A DNA stretch of 64,000 nt from Maricaulaceae bacterium EIL42A08 (GTDB lineage: Bacteria; Pseudomonadota; Alphaproteobacteria; Caulobacterales; Maricaulaceae), in the NCBI GenBank assembly GCA_024178355.1, contig JAMZNZ010000001.1, positions 407,749 through 471,748 of the forward strand. Reading direction: 5' to 3'. The notes below the pieces were generated by a model. It was not told the origin of the DNA. It did not search any database and saw only the letters and a list, made by a program, of their open reading frames with translations. The translations under genes and the position numbers were made by a program. Position 1 is the first letter of the stretch. Every line of letters begins with the position of its first letter. This document shows, one piece after another, positions 37,196 through 47,000 of the stretch.

Positions 37196-39330
37196 TCAGA
37201 CGCCTCATTGCTACCAGACCCCTTGCCCCGCTTTCGGCCTTGAGCGGTTGTAGAAGACTTAGGCATCGACTCGGACTGCTGACCGTCATCGAGGGCAGGT
37301 GTTTGGAGATAGGCGGCCGCATCACCGAGCCTTGCGACTAGCTTCGCCAACAAATCATCCTGGCTTTCCTTTAGCATCAACAGATCACGATACTCAGCCT
37401 GTAGACTTCTCAGGTCAGCCTGCGCCAAGGTCTGTGCGCGCACCGCGATGCTCAAATCTTCCTTAGCACGATCACATTCGGTGCGCGCCTCCTCACGCTC
37501 ACGACGGGCAGCCGCGAGCGATTGATTCGACTCGTTCTCGATCTGGCTGCGCATTCGGTCCAGCTCGCCTTGATGAGAGGACTGAAGATCCTCAATCCGC
37601 GCCCTCAGGGCGTCGAGCTTTTCACCATCCGAACGAGCGCGCTCGTCAGCCTCGCGGCGAACGCTGTTCAGCTTACTCTCGGCTTGCTCAGCGGCTGAAC
37701 GTACGCCCTCAAGCTCACGCCGGAGGGTGTCCACACGAGATTGCACCGAAGCCGCCGCCTCGTCCGCGCTTGCGCGCTTGTTCGCTTCGCGTCCGGCATA
37801 ATCGCACATCTCTTTAAGTTCAGCGCGAAGCGATTCGTTTTGTTCACCTGCTTCGTGCGCCTCGCTCTGCAAGGCTTCAACCTCGCGGCGGGCAGCGTCG
37901 CGCTCCATCACGGCCTCGTCGCGCTCCTTTGAAAGCCTCGCTTCAAGCACTGATAGCTCAGCGACGTGTTCGCGATGGCGCTCCGAAGCTAGGTCCTTGA
38001 GCTCAGAGAGCTCTTTTTGGGCAGCGTTCTTGTCGGCGCCAGCCTGCTCTAGCGCCGCCTGGACCGACTCCAACTCGACTCGGGCTGCCTTCAACTCTGC
38101 AGAGCGTGACTCACGCTGCCTTTCCGCCTCCTCCAGTCCAGATCGCACGCTCTGCAGGATAGACAGGGCATCGTCGCGCTGCGCCTGGACCGCCTTTAGA
38201 TCGGCCTGCAGGCGCTCACGGCTAGCTTGTACCGCAGCGACCTCTGCCTGCGAGGCTTTTAGCGCGTCGTGGGCCTCATCTCGCTCCGCTTCGACTGCCT
38301 TGAGCTTCCGTTCCAAACCGTTCGCGCGACGTTTGGCCGCCGAGGTCCGTCCGCGTTCAGCCTGCAAGGCCTTTTCGGCCTGTGCAACGTCACGACCAGC
38401 TTTATCAAGTTCTGCTTCAAGCGTAGCGGTGATGTTACTCAGCTTATCACGTTCTTCAGCGAGTATCGCGGCTTGCGCCTCAGACGCCAGAGACACCTGC
38501 TCAAACTGTTCCTCTAGCTGGTTGAGCGCCTCCGCATGACGCTCAGCTCGCCGCTCCGCCTCTCCTAGACGAGCTTTTAATTCACGATTGGCTTGTTCGA
38601 CAGCCGTGCGGGCGCGACGCTGATCATAAAGAGCGTGGCTGAGCGCAGCAATACGATCGGACTCGCCTTCGGATGAAGGCGAAACCGGTGTCTGACCCAA
38701 CGCGGGCTTGGACTGGACTGAGTCCTGCGCCGGCTCGGCACTATTTCGCCGCGCGCGCACGATCCGGTTCAACCCCGCACCTACCAGACCAGCCTCGAAA
38801 CCAGCCTCCGAAAAACGGCTGATCACCCAATCCGCAGTAGCACCGCCCTCAAAAAGCGCACGCGTTCCGCAATGTACTTCAAGCTCACCTAGCGCAGTCA
38901 GAAGCCCCGATGCACCTAAAGCCTCAATAAGCGCACATTCCTCTCCATTGACATCCAAAACAAGGCGCACGCCAGACAAATCCCCCGAAATCCGGGAGCC
39001 AAGAAAGCTAACTATATCCTGCGGTATGAGCGTATCTTCCGCCTCATTTCCAAGCCCTGGATAGAGCTCCTTCAGCGCAGCAGGGGCATTAAACCCAGAG
39101 GCATCAGGCAGATTGCGGCGCACAAAGGTTCTCTCGGTGGTGTCAGCCGCGATAGCTGCCTGCACGATGGTGACGTTTTCCTGGCCTTCCGCGGCGCGCT
39201 TGAGAGCTTCAGCTGCTTCACTGCGCGGTTCAACAAGAATTAGCCGATCAGCCTCGCCAGCCTGGCGCTCAAGATCTGCACCTTCGCCAGCACCAACGAC
39301 GATAATGGTATCCAGCAGTCGCGTGCTCAT
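37192..39330 (-). CDS. Long coiled-coil protein with FkbM-like N-terminal domain
   Basis: 712 residues, function unknown. Residues 1-200 look like an altered FkbM methyltransferase: IIVVGAGEGADLERQA, a strand ending ILVEP, then VRLVLDVNGEECALIEAL in place of the usual K(x)D(V)EG(x)E. From about residue 225 to 680 it is one long coiled coil rich in Glu, Ala, Arg and Lys with heptad spacing. The end is basic (GRKRGKGSGSN). WbdD of E. coli O9a has a comparable plan (methyltransferase/kinase plus coiled-coil ruler) and sets O-antigen length. A GTG three bases upstream is an alternative start. Upstream gene overlaps. Confidence 0.75.
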   Translation of the reverse strand: MSTRLLDTIIVVGAGEGADLERQAGEADRLILVEPRSEAAEALKRAAEGQENVTIVQAAIAADTTERTFVRRNLPDASGFNAPAALKELYPGLGNEAEDTLIPQDIVSFLGSRISGDLSGVRLVLDVNGEECALIEALGASGLLTALGELEVHCGTRALFEGGATADWVISRFSEAGFEAGLVGAGLNRIVRARRNSAEPAQDSVQSKPALGQTPVSPSSEGESDRIAALSHALYDQRRARTAVEQANRELKARLGEAERRAERHAEALNQLEEQFEQVSLASEAQAAILAEERDKLSNITATLEAELDKAGRDVAQAEKALQAERGRTSAAKRRANGLERKLKAVEAERDEAHDALKASQAEVAAVQASRERLQADLKAVQAQRDDALSILQSVRSGLEEAERQRESRSAELKAARVELESVQAALEQAGADKNAAQKELSELKDLASERHREHVAELSVLEARLSKERDEAVMERDAARREVEALQSEAHEAGEQNESLRAELKEMCDYAGREANKRASADEAAASVQSRVDTLRRELEGVRSAAEQAESKLNSVRREADERARSDGEKLDALRARIEDLQSSHQGELDRMRSQIENESNQSLAAARREREEARTECDRAKEDLSIAVRAQTLAQADLRSLQAEYRDLLMLKESQDDLLAKLVARLGDAAAYLQTPALDDGQQSESMPKSSTTAQGRKRGKGSGSNEASE

Positions 39331-40412
39331 CACTCCGCGTCCTCAATAGGGTCGACAGGTTTACCTTCGATGGATACGGCAACCCGGCCTTCCTCGCGGC
39401 CAAAGCGCAGATAGTGGACGAGTGGATTCAGATGGGAACCCTTCAAATCCGGGTTCAGATCAAGGTAGGCGCTGGAGGAGAACTTTGGCCCTGCCGGCCG
39501 CCCTTCCTGACCACCATGTAGCAGATAATGAAGAGCCGGATCTTCGCCTTGCTTGGCAACGTCTGGATAACGCTCTGTATACCAGGCGCCGTCAAACAAG
39601 TCGGACCCCCGAATAAGTTCAAGGTCTCGCCCCCTGCGCAAGCGAGCAAAGAGACTGCGAACCGGAGCCGATCGGCTGCTTGGTGTCGCCACGGGCACCA
39701 GAGCGCGCGAAGAAGATAACGCCTTCTGGCCCGCCCCGGCACAGGCTGCTTCTAAATCCGCGCGGCAGAGCTCAAGCGCTTCGGCCAGCGCCTCGTTTTC
39801 TATATGCAGTCGCGCGGTGTCCGTCTGCTCGCGGGCATCTACAGGTATCTTCGCCCATGCCTGGGCCGCGGCTTCAAAACCCTTGGGGTCCAGACCGGTG
39901 CGCCGAAGCCCAGCGGTCAACGACGCAGCGTCCAGGGCCTCCAGCAAATCCATCACAGCTTGATTATCGCGAACCCAACGCTCGGCAGCCTGTTCGAATA
40001 GACAGGCAGGTTCGGCCGCGGGTGCAGGTACAGACACCGCGGCCAGCTCCACCCCAGTACGCAGACTGATACGCGAGCAAAATCGCGCCGGATCCTTCAA
40101 AGCCAGAATTGCATCGGCGCTCGCAACTGAAGCCGGCGCGGCGTCCAGAAGCCGCGCGGCCGCCTCTGCCCCACGCTGCCACTCGTTGAGCGCTTCGACC
40201 GGATCGGATCGCGCGGCCAAAGCGCGCGCCGCCGCAAGGGCTGGCGAGACAAAGGCGATCAAGACGAGCTCACCTTCTGCTGGTGCGGCGGCCCTGGAAA
40301 CAGTGTCGTCAGAGGCGCTCACCGAAATCGCCGCAGATTTTTCATCCCCAGCAAGAAGAGCAGTGAGCTGAGAACGCTCCGCTTCAAACAAACCTTCGAT
40401 CCGTAAACGCAT
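39330..40412 (-). CDS. Protein with two C-terminal glycosyltransferase-linked repeats
   Basis: 360 residues. The first 240 are Ala-rich and helical, with no domain recognised. The last 90 contain two related units, LFDGAWYTERYPDVAKQGED followed by PALHYLLHGGQEGR, and SSAYLDLNPDLKGSHLNPLV followed by HYLRFGREEGR. Units of this kind (Tyr, NPD, HY-x-x-x-G-x-x-EGR) are found attached to glycosyltransferases of capsule and rhamnan clusters. No enzyme domain is present here. First gene of a four-gene minus-strand operon; it overlaps the coiled-coil gene. Confidence 0.7.
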   Translation of the reverse strand: MRLRIEGLFEAERSQLTALLAGDEKSAAISVSASDDTVSRAAAPAEGELVLIAFVSPALAAARALAARSDPVEALNEWQRGAEAAARLLDAAPASVASADAILALKDPARFCSRISLRTGVELAAVSVPAPAAEPACLFEQAAERWVRDNQAVMDLLEALDAASLTAGLRRTGLDPKGFEAAAQAWAKIPVDAREQTDTARLHIENEALAEALELCRADLEAACAGAGQKALSSSRALVPVATPSSRSAPVRSLFARLRRGRDLELIRGSDLFDGAWYTERYPDVAKQGEDPALHYLLHGGQEGRPAGPKFSSSAYLDLNPDLKGSHLNPLVHYLRFGREEGRVAVSIEGKPVDPIEDAE

Positions 40413-40559
40413 ACCTGCGCCTCTTCTACTTCAAGCTAATCAGACCCCCTACTCCAACACTGCGGACGCCGAAAAACCTACTTATTTCAAGCTCGACATT
40501 ATGAACCGGCCGGACATCATATTTTCTCTACATTCCTGACATTATGAGGCCCAGACGGC

Positions 40560-41390
40560 TTATACAGAATCGAGGTATACACGACGATATAATTTTAGTC
40601 GTTTCGCAAGCACCTCCAATTCCGCTCTGTCAGGCGTAAAAGAGCGATGCCACCCAGCGTTGCGACGGAGGGTCTTTGCCGGGACACCTTCAATCACCCT
40701 GCCATCCTCAAAGCTTTTGGTCACCAGAGATTTGGCCCCAATCACCGAACCCGGGCCGATGATCGAGTCCTTTATTACGTAGGCACCTTCACCCATCCAA
40801 ACATGCGGGAAAAGAATAACCTCAGATCGCCTTTCCGAAGCTCCTTTATTGACTAAATCAAAGTTGCGCGTATCGAATACTGCATGCATATCTGAACCTC
40901 GCAAACCACATTGGGCGGAGATCATGCAGTCCTCTCCTATAAGAATATTTCCGCCATGCGCCGCACTCACGAACAATCCATTAGCGGTCACATCCTTGCC
41001 TATAAATATAAGGCAGTCATCACTGGGTAAATTTGCCTTAATGATTAATGGTGCAGCACAATGAAAGTCCCCACGCCCAGCATCGTAAAGACAATTACCA
41101 CGTCCTCCGAATTTTATTTCGCCGCGCATTTTGGAGTCCAACCCCAGTGCGACGATATTTCGCTCAGAACGCTTCGAGAAGTTAATTTTCAAACGGCCCG
41201 ATCGCTTATTAAGTTGTGCTCCAGGAGCGGAAATAACAAAGTTTTTTTCTAGCTCGCCTTCGACAAATATATTGGCTTCTTCAAGTTCAGCGCGATCAAG
41301 CGGACGGTAGGCGCCGAGATCAAAGGGATAACTAAATCCTAAGCTCCCCAGTTGTGGCGCGCCGCCAATTCGATCCAACAACCAATCCAT
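40560..41390 (-). CDS. Hexapeptide-repeat acyltransferase
   Basis: 276 residues. Left-handed beta-helix repeats run from about residue 120 to 240: GGNILIGEDCMISAQ, VWMGEGAYVIKDSIIGPGSVI, ending in VIEGVPAKTLRRN, a typical end of acetyltransferases of the LbH class. Asp-Met-His in RGSDMHAVFD may carry the catalytic His. An N-terminal 110 residues are of unknown type. The likely job is O-acetylation of a sugar. Separated by 147 bases from the downstream operon and divergent from the gene at 41593. Confidence 0.8.
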   Translation of the reverse strand: MDWLLDRIGGAPQLGSLGFSYPFDLGAYRPLDRAELEEANIFVEGELEKNFVISAPGAQLNKRSGRLKINFSKRSERNIVALGLDSKMRGEIKFGGRGNCLYDAGRGDFHCAAPLIIKANLPSDDCLIFIGKDVTANGLFVSAAHGGNILIGEDCMISAQCGLRGSDMHAVFDTRNFDLVNKGASERRSEVILFPHVWMGEGAYVIKDSIIGPGSVIGAKSLVTKSFEDGRVIEGVPAKTLRRNAGWHRSFTPDRAELEVLAKRLKLYRRVYLDSV

Positions 41391-41592
41391 GGGTTAGCCC
41401 TCAACTCCAGGCTTGTTCACTCGGCATTTGCTCACTGATAATCTAGGTAACTCGATTTGATGAGAACACGCCCAAGCCGCGAAACCGCGCCCCCCGACAA
41501 TAGAAATCATTGACACCACTTAGGTCGCTATTATCAAGTTCTTTAAAACGCGCCGGAGAGCGCCGATTTGCATAGTTTCACCGGAGACGATC

Positions 41593-42462
41593 ATGAAAAA
41601 TTACAGCATGCAAGCTCTATCGCCGCTCTCGCCCATCGATAAGGTGTCCTTACCCTACAGGCTAGGCCGGACCAGATTTGATGACCACTCATTAGACGGA
41701 TTTGCGACGGCACTCTTTCAGTCACTCAAGAGGCATGGATATCCTCTCGAATCGAACGTAGAACAATTCAGACAGATTTTCAGCGACTTTTTTCAATCCT
41801 ATGTCCCTGGTATCCCTGAAACTCTGATCAACAACGTAGGTTCAACAAATCATCAGGGACTATTGCCGCTTTGGATAACAGCTCATGAGTTGGCACCCAC
41901 TCATGTAATTGAGAGCGGCGTGTTCATCGGAGGCTCCTTGCGCATGTTTCGCAATGCCCTTCCTTCGGCGAGGATTGATGCGTACGACATCTCATTCGGG
42001 CCTCTCAGATATCATGACGATTCAATTATTTATTCAGAGTCCGAGTGGTCACTGTCGCCTCCGGAACTGGAGGATCCGGATCGCACACTAGTCTTTTTTG
42101 ACGATCATATTTCAGCAGCACGACGCATTCAGGAGGCTCGCTCTCTGAATATCCGTTGGATCGTGTTTGACGATAACCCTTCAGTTGGAACTATGAGCAA
42201 GTACCGGTACCCTAGCATCCCCTCGCTCCCACTCATTCTCGATGAAGACCTCCCCGACGGCGCACGCCTGCAATGGCATCACGCTCCAACGAAGACAAGC
42301 GTAGAATATACCCACAGCGCGGAAGACTGTAGGGCGGCCCGTAATTGTATCGCGTCAGCGGTCAACCTCGGTGCCGCCTTCAGCGCCATTGGGTCGGAGT
42401 GCGGCGACAAGTGGCTCGTCGAACTACATCGCGACCAACTCGCCGAGCCGGTCACCGGCTAG
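41593..42462 (+). CDS. Possible SAM-methyltransferase-like protein (CmcI/TylF type)
   Basis: 289 residues, not firmly recognised. The stretch THVIESGVFIGGSLRMFRNA (residues about 113-132) looks like a SAM-binding loop of CmcI- or TylF-type proteins, and IDAYDISFG would be the acidic strand after it. LVFFDDHISAARRI is a possible metal or active-site segment, and WIVFDDNPSVGTM follows. A good GGAGAC site precedes the ATG. It lies alone on the plus strand, between two minus-strand groups, with its tail overlapping the convergent sulfotransferase by four bases. Low GC. Role in glycan decoration is guessed from position. Confidence 0.45.
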   Translation: MKNYSMQALSPLSPIDKVSLPYRLGRTRFDDHSLDGFATALFQSLKRHGYPLESNVEQFRQIFSDFFQSYVPGIPETLINNVGSTNHQGLLPLWITAHELAPTHVIESGVFIGGSLRMFRNALPSARIDAYDISFGPLRYHDDSIIYSESEWSLSPPELEDPDRTLVFFDDHISAARRIQEARSLNIRWIVFDDNPSVGTMSKYRYPSIPSLPLILDEDLPDGARLQWHHAPTKTSVEYTHSAEDCRAARNCIASAVNLGAAFSAIGSECGDKWLVELHRDQLAEPVTG

Positions 42463-43220
42463 TAATTAAGAGTCTCAAAGTCGCTGATATACGCCTTTTC
42501 AATCCGCGCTCTGTCCTCGCTATGTAGGCTTCGCCATGCGTCTTTTTCTGCTGAAATGTTTACACGCGTTGTAACTGCCGCCTCCACTAACTCAGCGTTG
42601 GTCTGCTCGCTGAGACCAAGCTGACGGAAAAACGCTGAAAGGTCAGCTGATAATGACTCCAGCTTCAGGGCATTAAAGCCTTCGTGATCTTCATACCACG
42701 ATGACTGGGGCTTTGAGGCGAGAACCTGATTGCAAAGGCCGCTGTCAATATATTCGGCAAAAGTGATGGGCTCGTCATCTTGCAGCATGCGAGCAACATC
42801 TCGCCCATGCTTCAGCGCCTCTTTGACTTTGAAGCGGTAGGCTGAATAAGTCCGCGCATAGGGGTTCCGAAATACTGCCACGCGCCGAAAGCTTTGGTAA
42901 AAACTGTCTCTAAAAAAGGCGCGCGCCTGCGCGACATTCGTATGTTTTCGTAGCCGCCCCGCTTCTCGAGGCTCGACACTATTTGCCATGGCATCGGGTT
43001 GCGCAATAATTGTCTGTTCAAAACCCTCAGGACGCTCATCAGGCCTATGCCAAGACTTTACAACAGCATTCTCGCCTGCCTTTTCTAGAACTGTGTAATC
43101 ATCGAGAATGACACCATGCGCTGGCGCGCCACTAAAATTTTGCAAAACCCGCTTCAGGGACGTGCCGCCTGTTTTGGGCACATGAAACAACAAAAAACGA
43201 TGCTCAAATCCCATAATCAT
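42459..43220 (-). CDS. Sulfotransferase, family 2
   Basis: 253 residues. PAPS loop FHVPKTGGTSLKRVL (about residues 12-26) and 3'-phosphate motif VAVFRNPYARTYSAYRFK are both textbook. It is the last gene of the minus-strand operon running from 50391, with a seven-base gap after another sulfotransferase gene. So the operon contains two sulfotransferases with two very large glycosyltransferases. The start may be the ATG at 43220 or the second at 43214. Confidence 0.85.
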   Translation of the reverse strand: MIMGFEHRFLLFHVPKTGGTSLKRVLQNFSGAPAHGVILDDYTVLEKAGENAVVKSWHRPDERPEGFEQTIIAQPDAMANSVEPREAGRLRKHTNVAQARAFFRDSFYQSFRRVAVFRNPYARTYSAYRFKVKEALKHGRDVARMLQDDEPITFAEYIDSGLCNQVLASKPQSSWYEDHEGFNALKLESLSADLSAFFRQLGLSEQTNAELVEAAVTTRVNISAEKDAWRSLHSEDRARIEKAYISDFETLNY

Positions 43221-43227
43221 ATCGAAC

Positions 43228-44076
43228 TCACAGAAAATGGTACCCGACGTCGAACTCCAAATTCTCCTGCCCCGTCTCGCGGAGATATACTTTTACCTGT
43301 TCAGAATTCGCAAAGCGGCTGACGACATTCCTAGCGCCAGACTTGCGATATTGAGAGTGGATCTCCTCCATTTCTGGCGGGTTGATCCCCAGGAAAACAA
43401 AGACAGACCGCATATAAAGTTCGTTGCCGAGTAGCTCATAGGGCATAAAAAAATATGGTTGGGACTTTGTGTTTAGCCTCTCGATCATCCGCGCATACCA
43501 GCTGGAGATCCATTTTCTGCGCCGCTCAAATTCTTCTGCGTCAAAGACAATCTCTACGGTTTCAGGCGTCTCATCGGGCGTAAATGCATACCTATTTCTG
43601 GCCGAAGCCTCCAAATCTGACGAAAACTGAGCAAGCGCGTTCATGCGCACCAGCACAATCTTTTTCACCTGACTATCGTCAATCATCGCTTCCGCGACGC
43701 GATCATCATGACCAGGAAAGATCTTGAAACCAGTTAAATACCTACTTTCTGTCTTCGCCATAAGTGCTTCGAGATAGCCGAAGGGGTCTTCCTTCCGTTG
43801 CTCAACGCTGAAGCCCGGCGAGTCGATCTCATGGGTTTCACCAGCAAAAAACTTCTTCAACGATTCAATGATTGTATTCTGATGAAATGGTTCCCCATGG
43901 ATCCATATGTCCGCGTGGCGGTTCAGCATGGACACAAAATGGTTCGAGCCACTACGAGCCGATGCCAATACGCAAAATCGATTTCTCACAAAACCCTCTC
44001 TCATATACCAGACAGCAGCACTCTTGAATGTTTGGTACCAAGTTTCAAGGTTACGGGCACAGGCCAATTCTGACAT
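43228..44076 (-). CDS. Sulfotransferase-like protein (Stf0-like)
   Basis: 282 residues. The phrase CVLASARSGSNHFVSMLNRH (about residues 34-53) is a PAPS loop as in Stf0/Stf-type sulfotransferases, followed by HGEPFH. The 3'-phosphate motif is less clear: KIVLVRMNALAQFSSDLEA. The later part has SSWYARMIERLNTKSQPYF, as in the family. Eighteen bases after the 1026-residue gene. Low GC compared with the operon's first genes. Confidence 0.75.
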   Translation of the reverse strand: MSELACARNLETWYQTFKSAAVWYMREGFVRNRFCVLASARSGSNHFVSMLNRHADIWIHGEPFHQNTIIESLKKFFAGETHEIDSPGFSVEQRKEDPFGYLEALMAKTESRYLTGFKIFPGHDDRVAEAMIDDSQVKKIVLVRMNALAQFSSDLEASARNRYAFTPDETPETVEIVFDAEEFERRRKWISSWYARMIERLNTKSQPYFFMPYELLGNELYMRSVFVFLGINPPEMEEIHSQYRKSGARNVVSRFANSEQVKVYLRETGQENLEFDVGYHFL

Positions 44077-44094
44077 GGTTTCAATTTTACAAGA

Positions 44095-47000
44095 TTAGTC
44101 AATTTGCGCTTCACGTAAAAAGCTTGACCAGCCTTGAGGATCTTCCACCCCCGACAGGTGCCGGTGTAGAGCTCTGTCGATTGCCTCAAGCGCCACCTGA
44201 AGCGTTCCGTCGCCTCCAGCTTCTCCGAGGCCCTGCATTGTACCGGTCTCGGGATCAGTGAAAAATCTTACATAGGGGCCCCAGTTATCACTTTCGACGG
44301 TCGAGCGGTCCAGTCCGGGTAGCAGAACAAAGGCTCCATCATTTTCACGTAATTCGACACCAGTGTAATCTTCACCCTTGAGAAGCTTTAGAAAGAAGGT
44401 CGGCAACGAGCGGCCATTCACCGTCAGACCATCAATCTGCAGCGTCAATGAGGCATGCGCCTCGTCAGAGCGGTCTTCCGCGCATGTGATCTGGACTCCG
44501 TTGTCAGAGGCAGACGCAGGCTTATCACTCGACAGTGCTGTTGCGACTTTGCGGGCTACGACGCTCCACTGCTGTGGGTTTAGACCTTCCACGGCACCGG
44601 CACCGATCTTTTCGGCCATGGCGACAAGAAGGATAACAAGCGGATTGCCATCCGTAGCAATCTCGGACAGATGCGGCTCGGCCGCCCCGGTCTCTGTACT
44701 AACGAAGATGCGCACATAGCCGCCATACTGATCCAAGCCGATTTTTTCGCGGGGAATTCCATTAAGCAGCTGTAGCGCATGGTCGTTTTCCCGCAGCTCG
44801 ACACCGTCGTAATCAGCGGCAGTGAGCAGTTTGACGAAAAGTTCGCCGAATTTCTGGCCTCCGACCCGCAATCCGGCAACCCTGATCGTCAGGGAAGCGT
44901 GCTCTTCTGCAGAACGGTCCTCAGAGACTGACAGCTCAAGCCCAGACTCGATCGCTTCCCTCACTCGCCGAAGAATTTCCGGAGCAAGGTTATCCATTAC
45001 CCCCGACAATTCCGGAGCCGGGGCAACATTTGCCTTTGCCGTGACGTCTTCAATCTGAGCTACCGGTTTCAGCAATATCTCGGCAGAATCAGAATTTTGC
45101 TTCAGATCAAACGGTTCAGGCCGGACCTGCAGGGCATCCGCTCGCCGCCATTCGAGCTTCTCCATCTTCAGCTCGACCGGAGCCGCCGAGACTATATCCA
45201 CGTCCAGCGACTCCCACATGGGCGCTGCCGTAGGTGGTACGTCGCAGTGCGCCAGTTCAAAACCTTTCGAGCGGGTCCATTCAACGGACACTGGCTGACC
45301 GTTTACTAGGACAAGGAGGGAGTCGGCATCAAACAGCCTTCCAGCGGCGCGCACCGCGAAACGAAGCGTCGCTGCGCAACCCTTATGGACGCGCGCTGAA
45401 TAACTGGCCGCCGTCAACGGCTCGGTCCAGCCTGTCGTGCCAGGCGCTTCCTGCTTTGAAACCGGAATAAGCGCTTCCCGCACAGTCGTGTCGGCACCGC
45501 CCTCGCAGCGGACAACAGTCAGGCCTTTCGTCAGCAGCCCGAGTTTCCGCGGATCGTCGCCATCCTCCATGACCCAACCCGGCTTGAGCGTGATGCTTCG
45601 CACCGCCGCTTCGGGGTCTTCTTCGACGAACTCAGCTGCCACTGTCCAGCTACCGTCCGCTTCGGGGTCTTCTTCGACGAACTCAGCTGCCACTGTCCAG
45701 CTACCGTCCGCTTCGCGGGTCGAACGGGTTTCAAGCGCCATCCCGTCAACCATTATCGTGGCGTTCTCGACCTGATCATCAGAAAAACTGAAAGCACCAG
45801 AGAACATGATTTCCCAGGCACCTTTCCCTGGAATCGGTACCCTAACCGAGGCCGCATCAGAGCTCCAGCGTACTGGGGATTGCTGCGCGGTCTCCAACTC
45901 ATACCACCCCTGCCCTGCCAACCCTTCAGCGCCCAGCCGGATATCGTCGCCCTCCGGGGAGGCAAACACCGCGCCGGCGCTCATCCATCGGTCCGTCAAC
46001 TGGTCGACCATGGCCTTGATGCCATTTGCCGCAGAGAAGCGCTCCGCTGCCTCGTCGCGTGCATCAGAAGCAGCTTGCAGCGCTTGCGTCACCGCTTTGG
46101 CCATGGCGCTCGGTTCGCTGTTGGAATAGCTCTCGTGAGACGCCCCCCAAAAAATACACTCGGCCTCCAACCAGGTATCAGCGGGAACCACCAAGGTGCT
46201 TTTGGAAGCAATCGCCTCCCACACCACGCCAGAAGACTTTCGGCGATACTCCATCGAGTCATAGGGCAACAGCACCGTCGCTGCCGAGCCGAGAAGGTCG
46301 GCAAAAACATCCCCGGGGAGCGGCGCAAGCTTAAGTTCGAGATTGGGGTGATCGCCTGCCAGGGTCTTTAGCGCCTCTAACGCCTCCAAAGCGGGTCCCC
46401 ACGCCGGCTCGGGGTTGGCGTGGATCATGAAGCGCAGCTCAGGATGCTTGGGACACAGCGCCTCGATCACGCCCGGCAGCTTGTCCACCCCCTTGTTGAT
46501 CTTGGCATCACCAGCAAAAAGCAAGACCCGGTCGCCCTGCGGCTCGGCGCGCGGAAGCGTTTCATCAAATGTCGTCAAGATTGGATGCGAGGGAATTTTC
46601 ACACCAGCAAGATTGGAAAACTGGTGCGCATGCTGGGGCCCGGATCCAAAGAAATGAATGTTGAGTCGATGCTCACGCACGATCCTGAACGCCTCTCGGT
46701 AGGCGAGCGCAGCCGCAGGTTTCTCGATTTGTAACTCGCCTGCCTCGTCAGGGCCGATGCCCGCTGGCAGCATCAGGAATATGCAGAAGCAGGGCCGCTT
46801 CGCGATCGGCAAGTCAGCAATCCAATTAACCAAACCAACCAAGGTGATCTCGCTAACTGTGTGGACAATGACCAGATCGCCAGGGTCGAACATATCCTGG
46901 GGGATCGCAGAGAGCTCGGCGAGCACAGCCTGGTTGCCCAGCTCCACATCATCAAAAGCAGCGAACAACCTGTCTTTGGAAAAAGCTCGATAGGCGGTTG

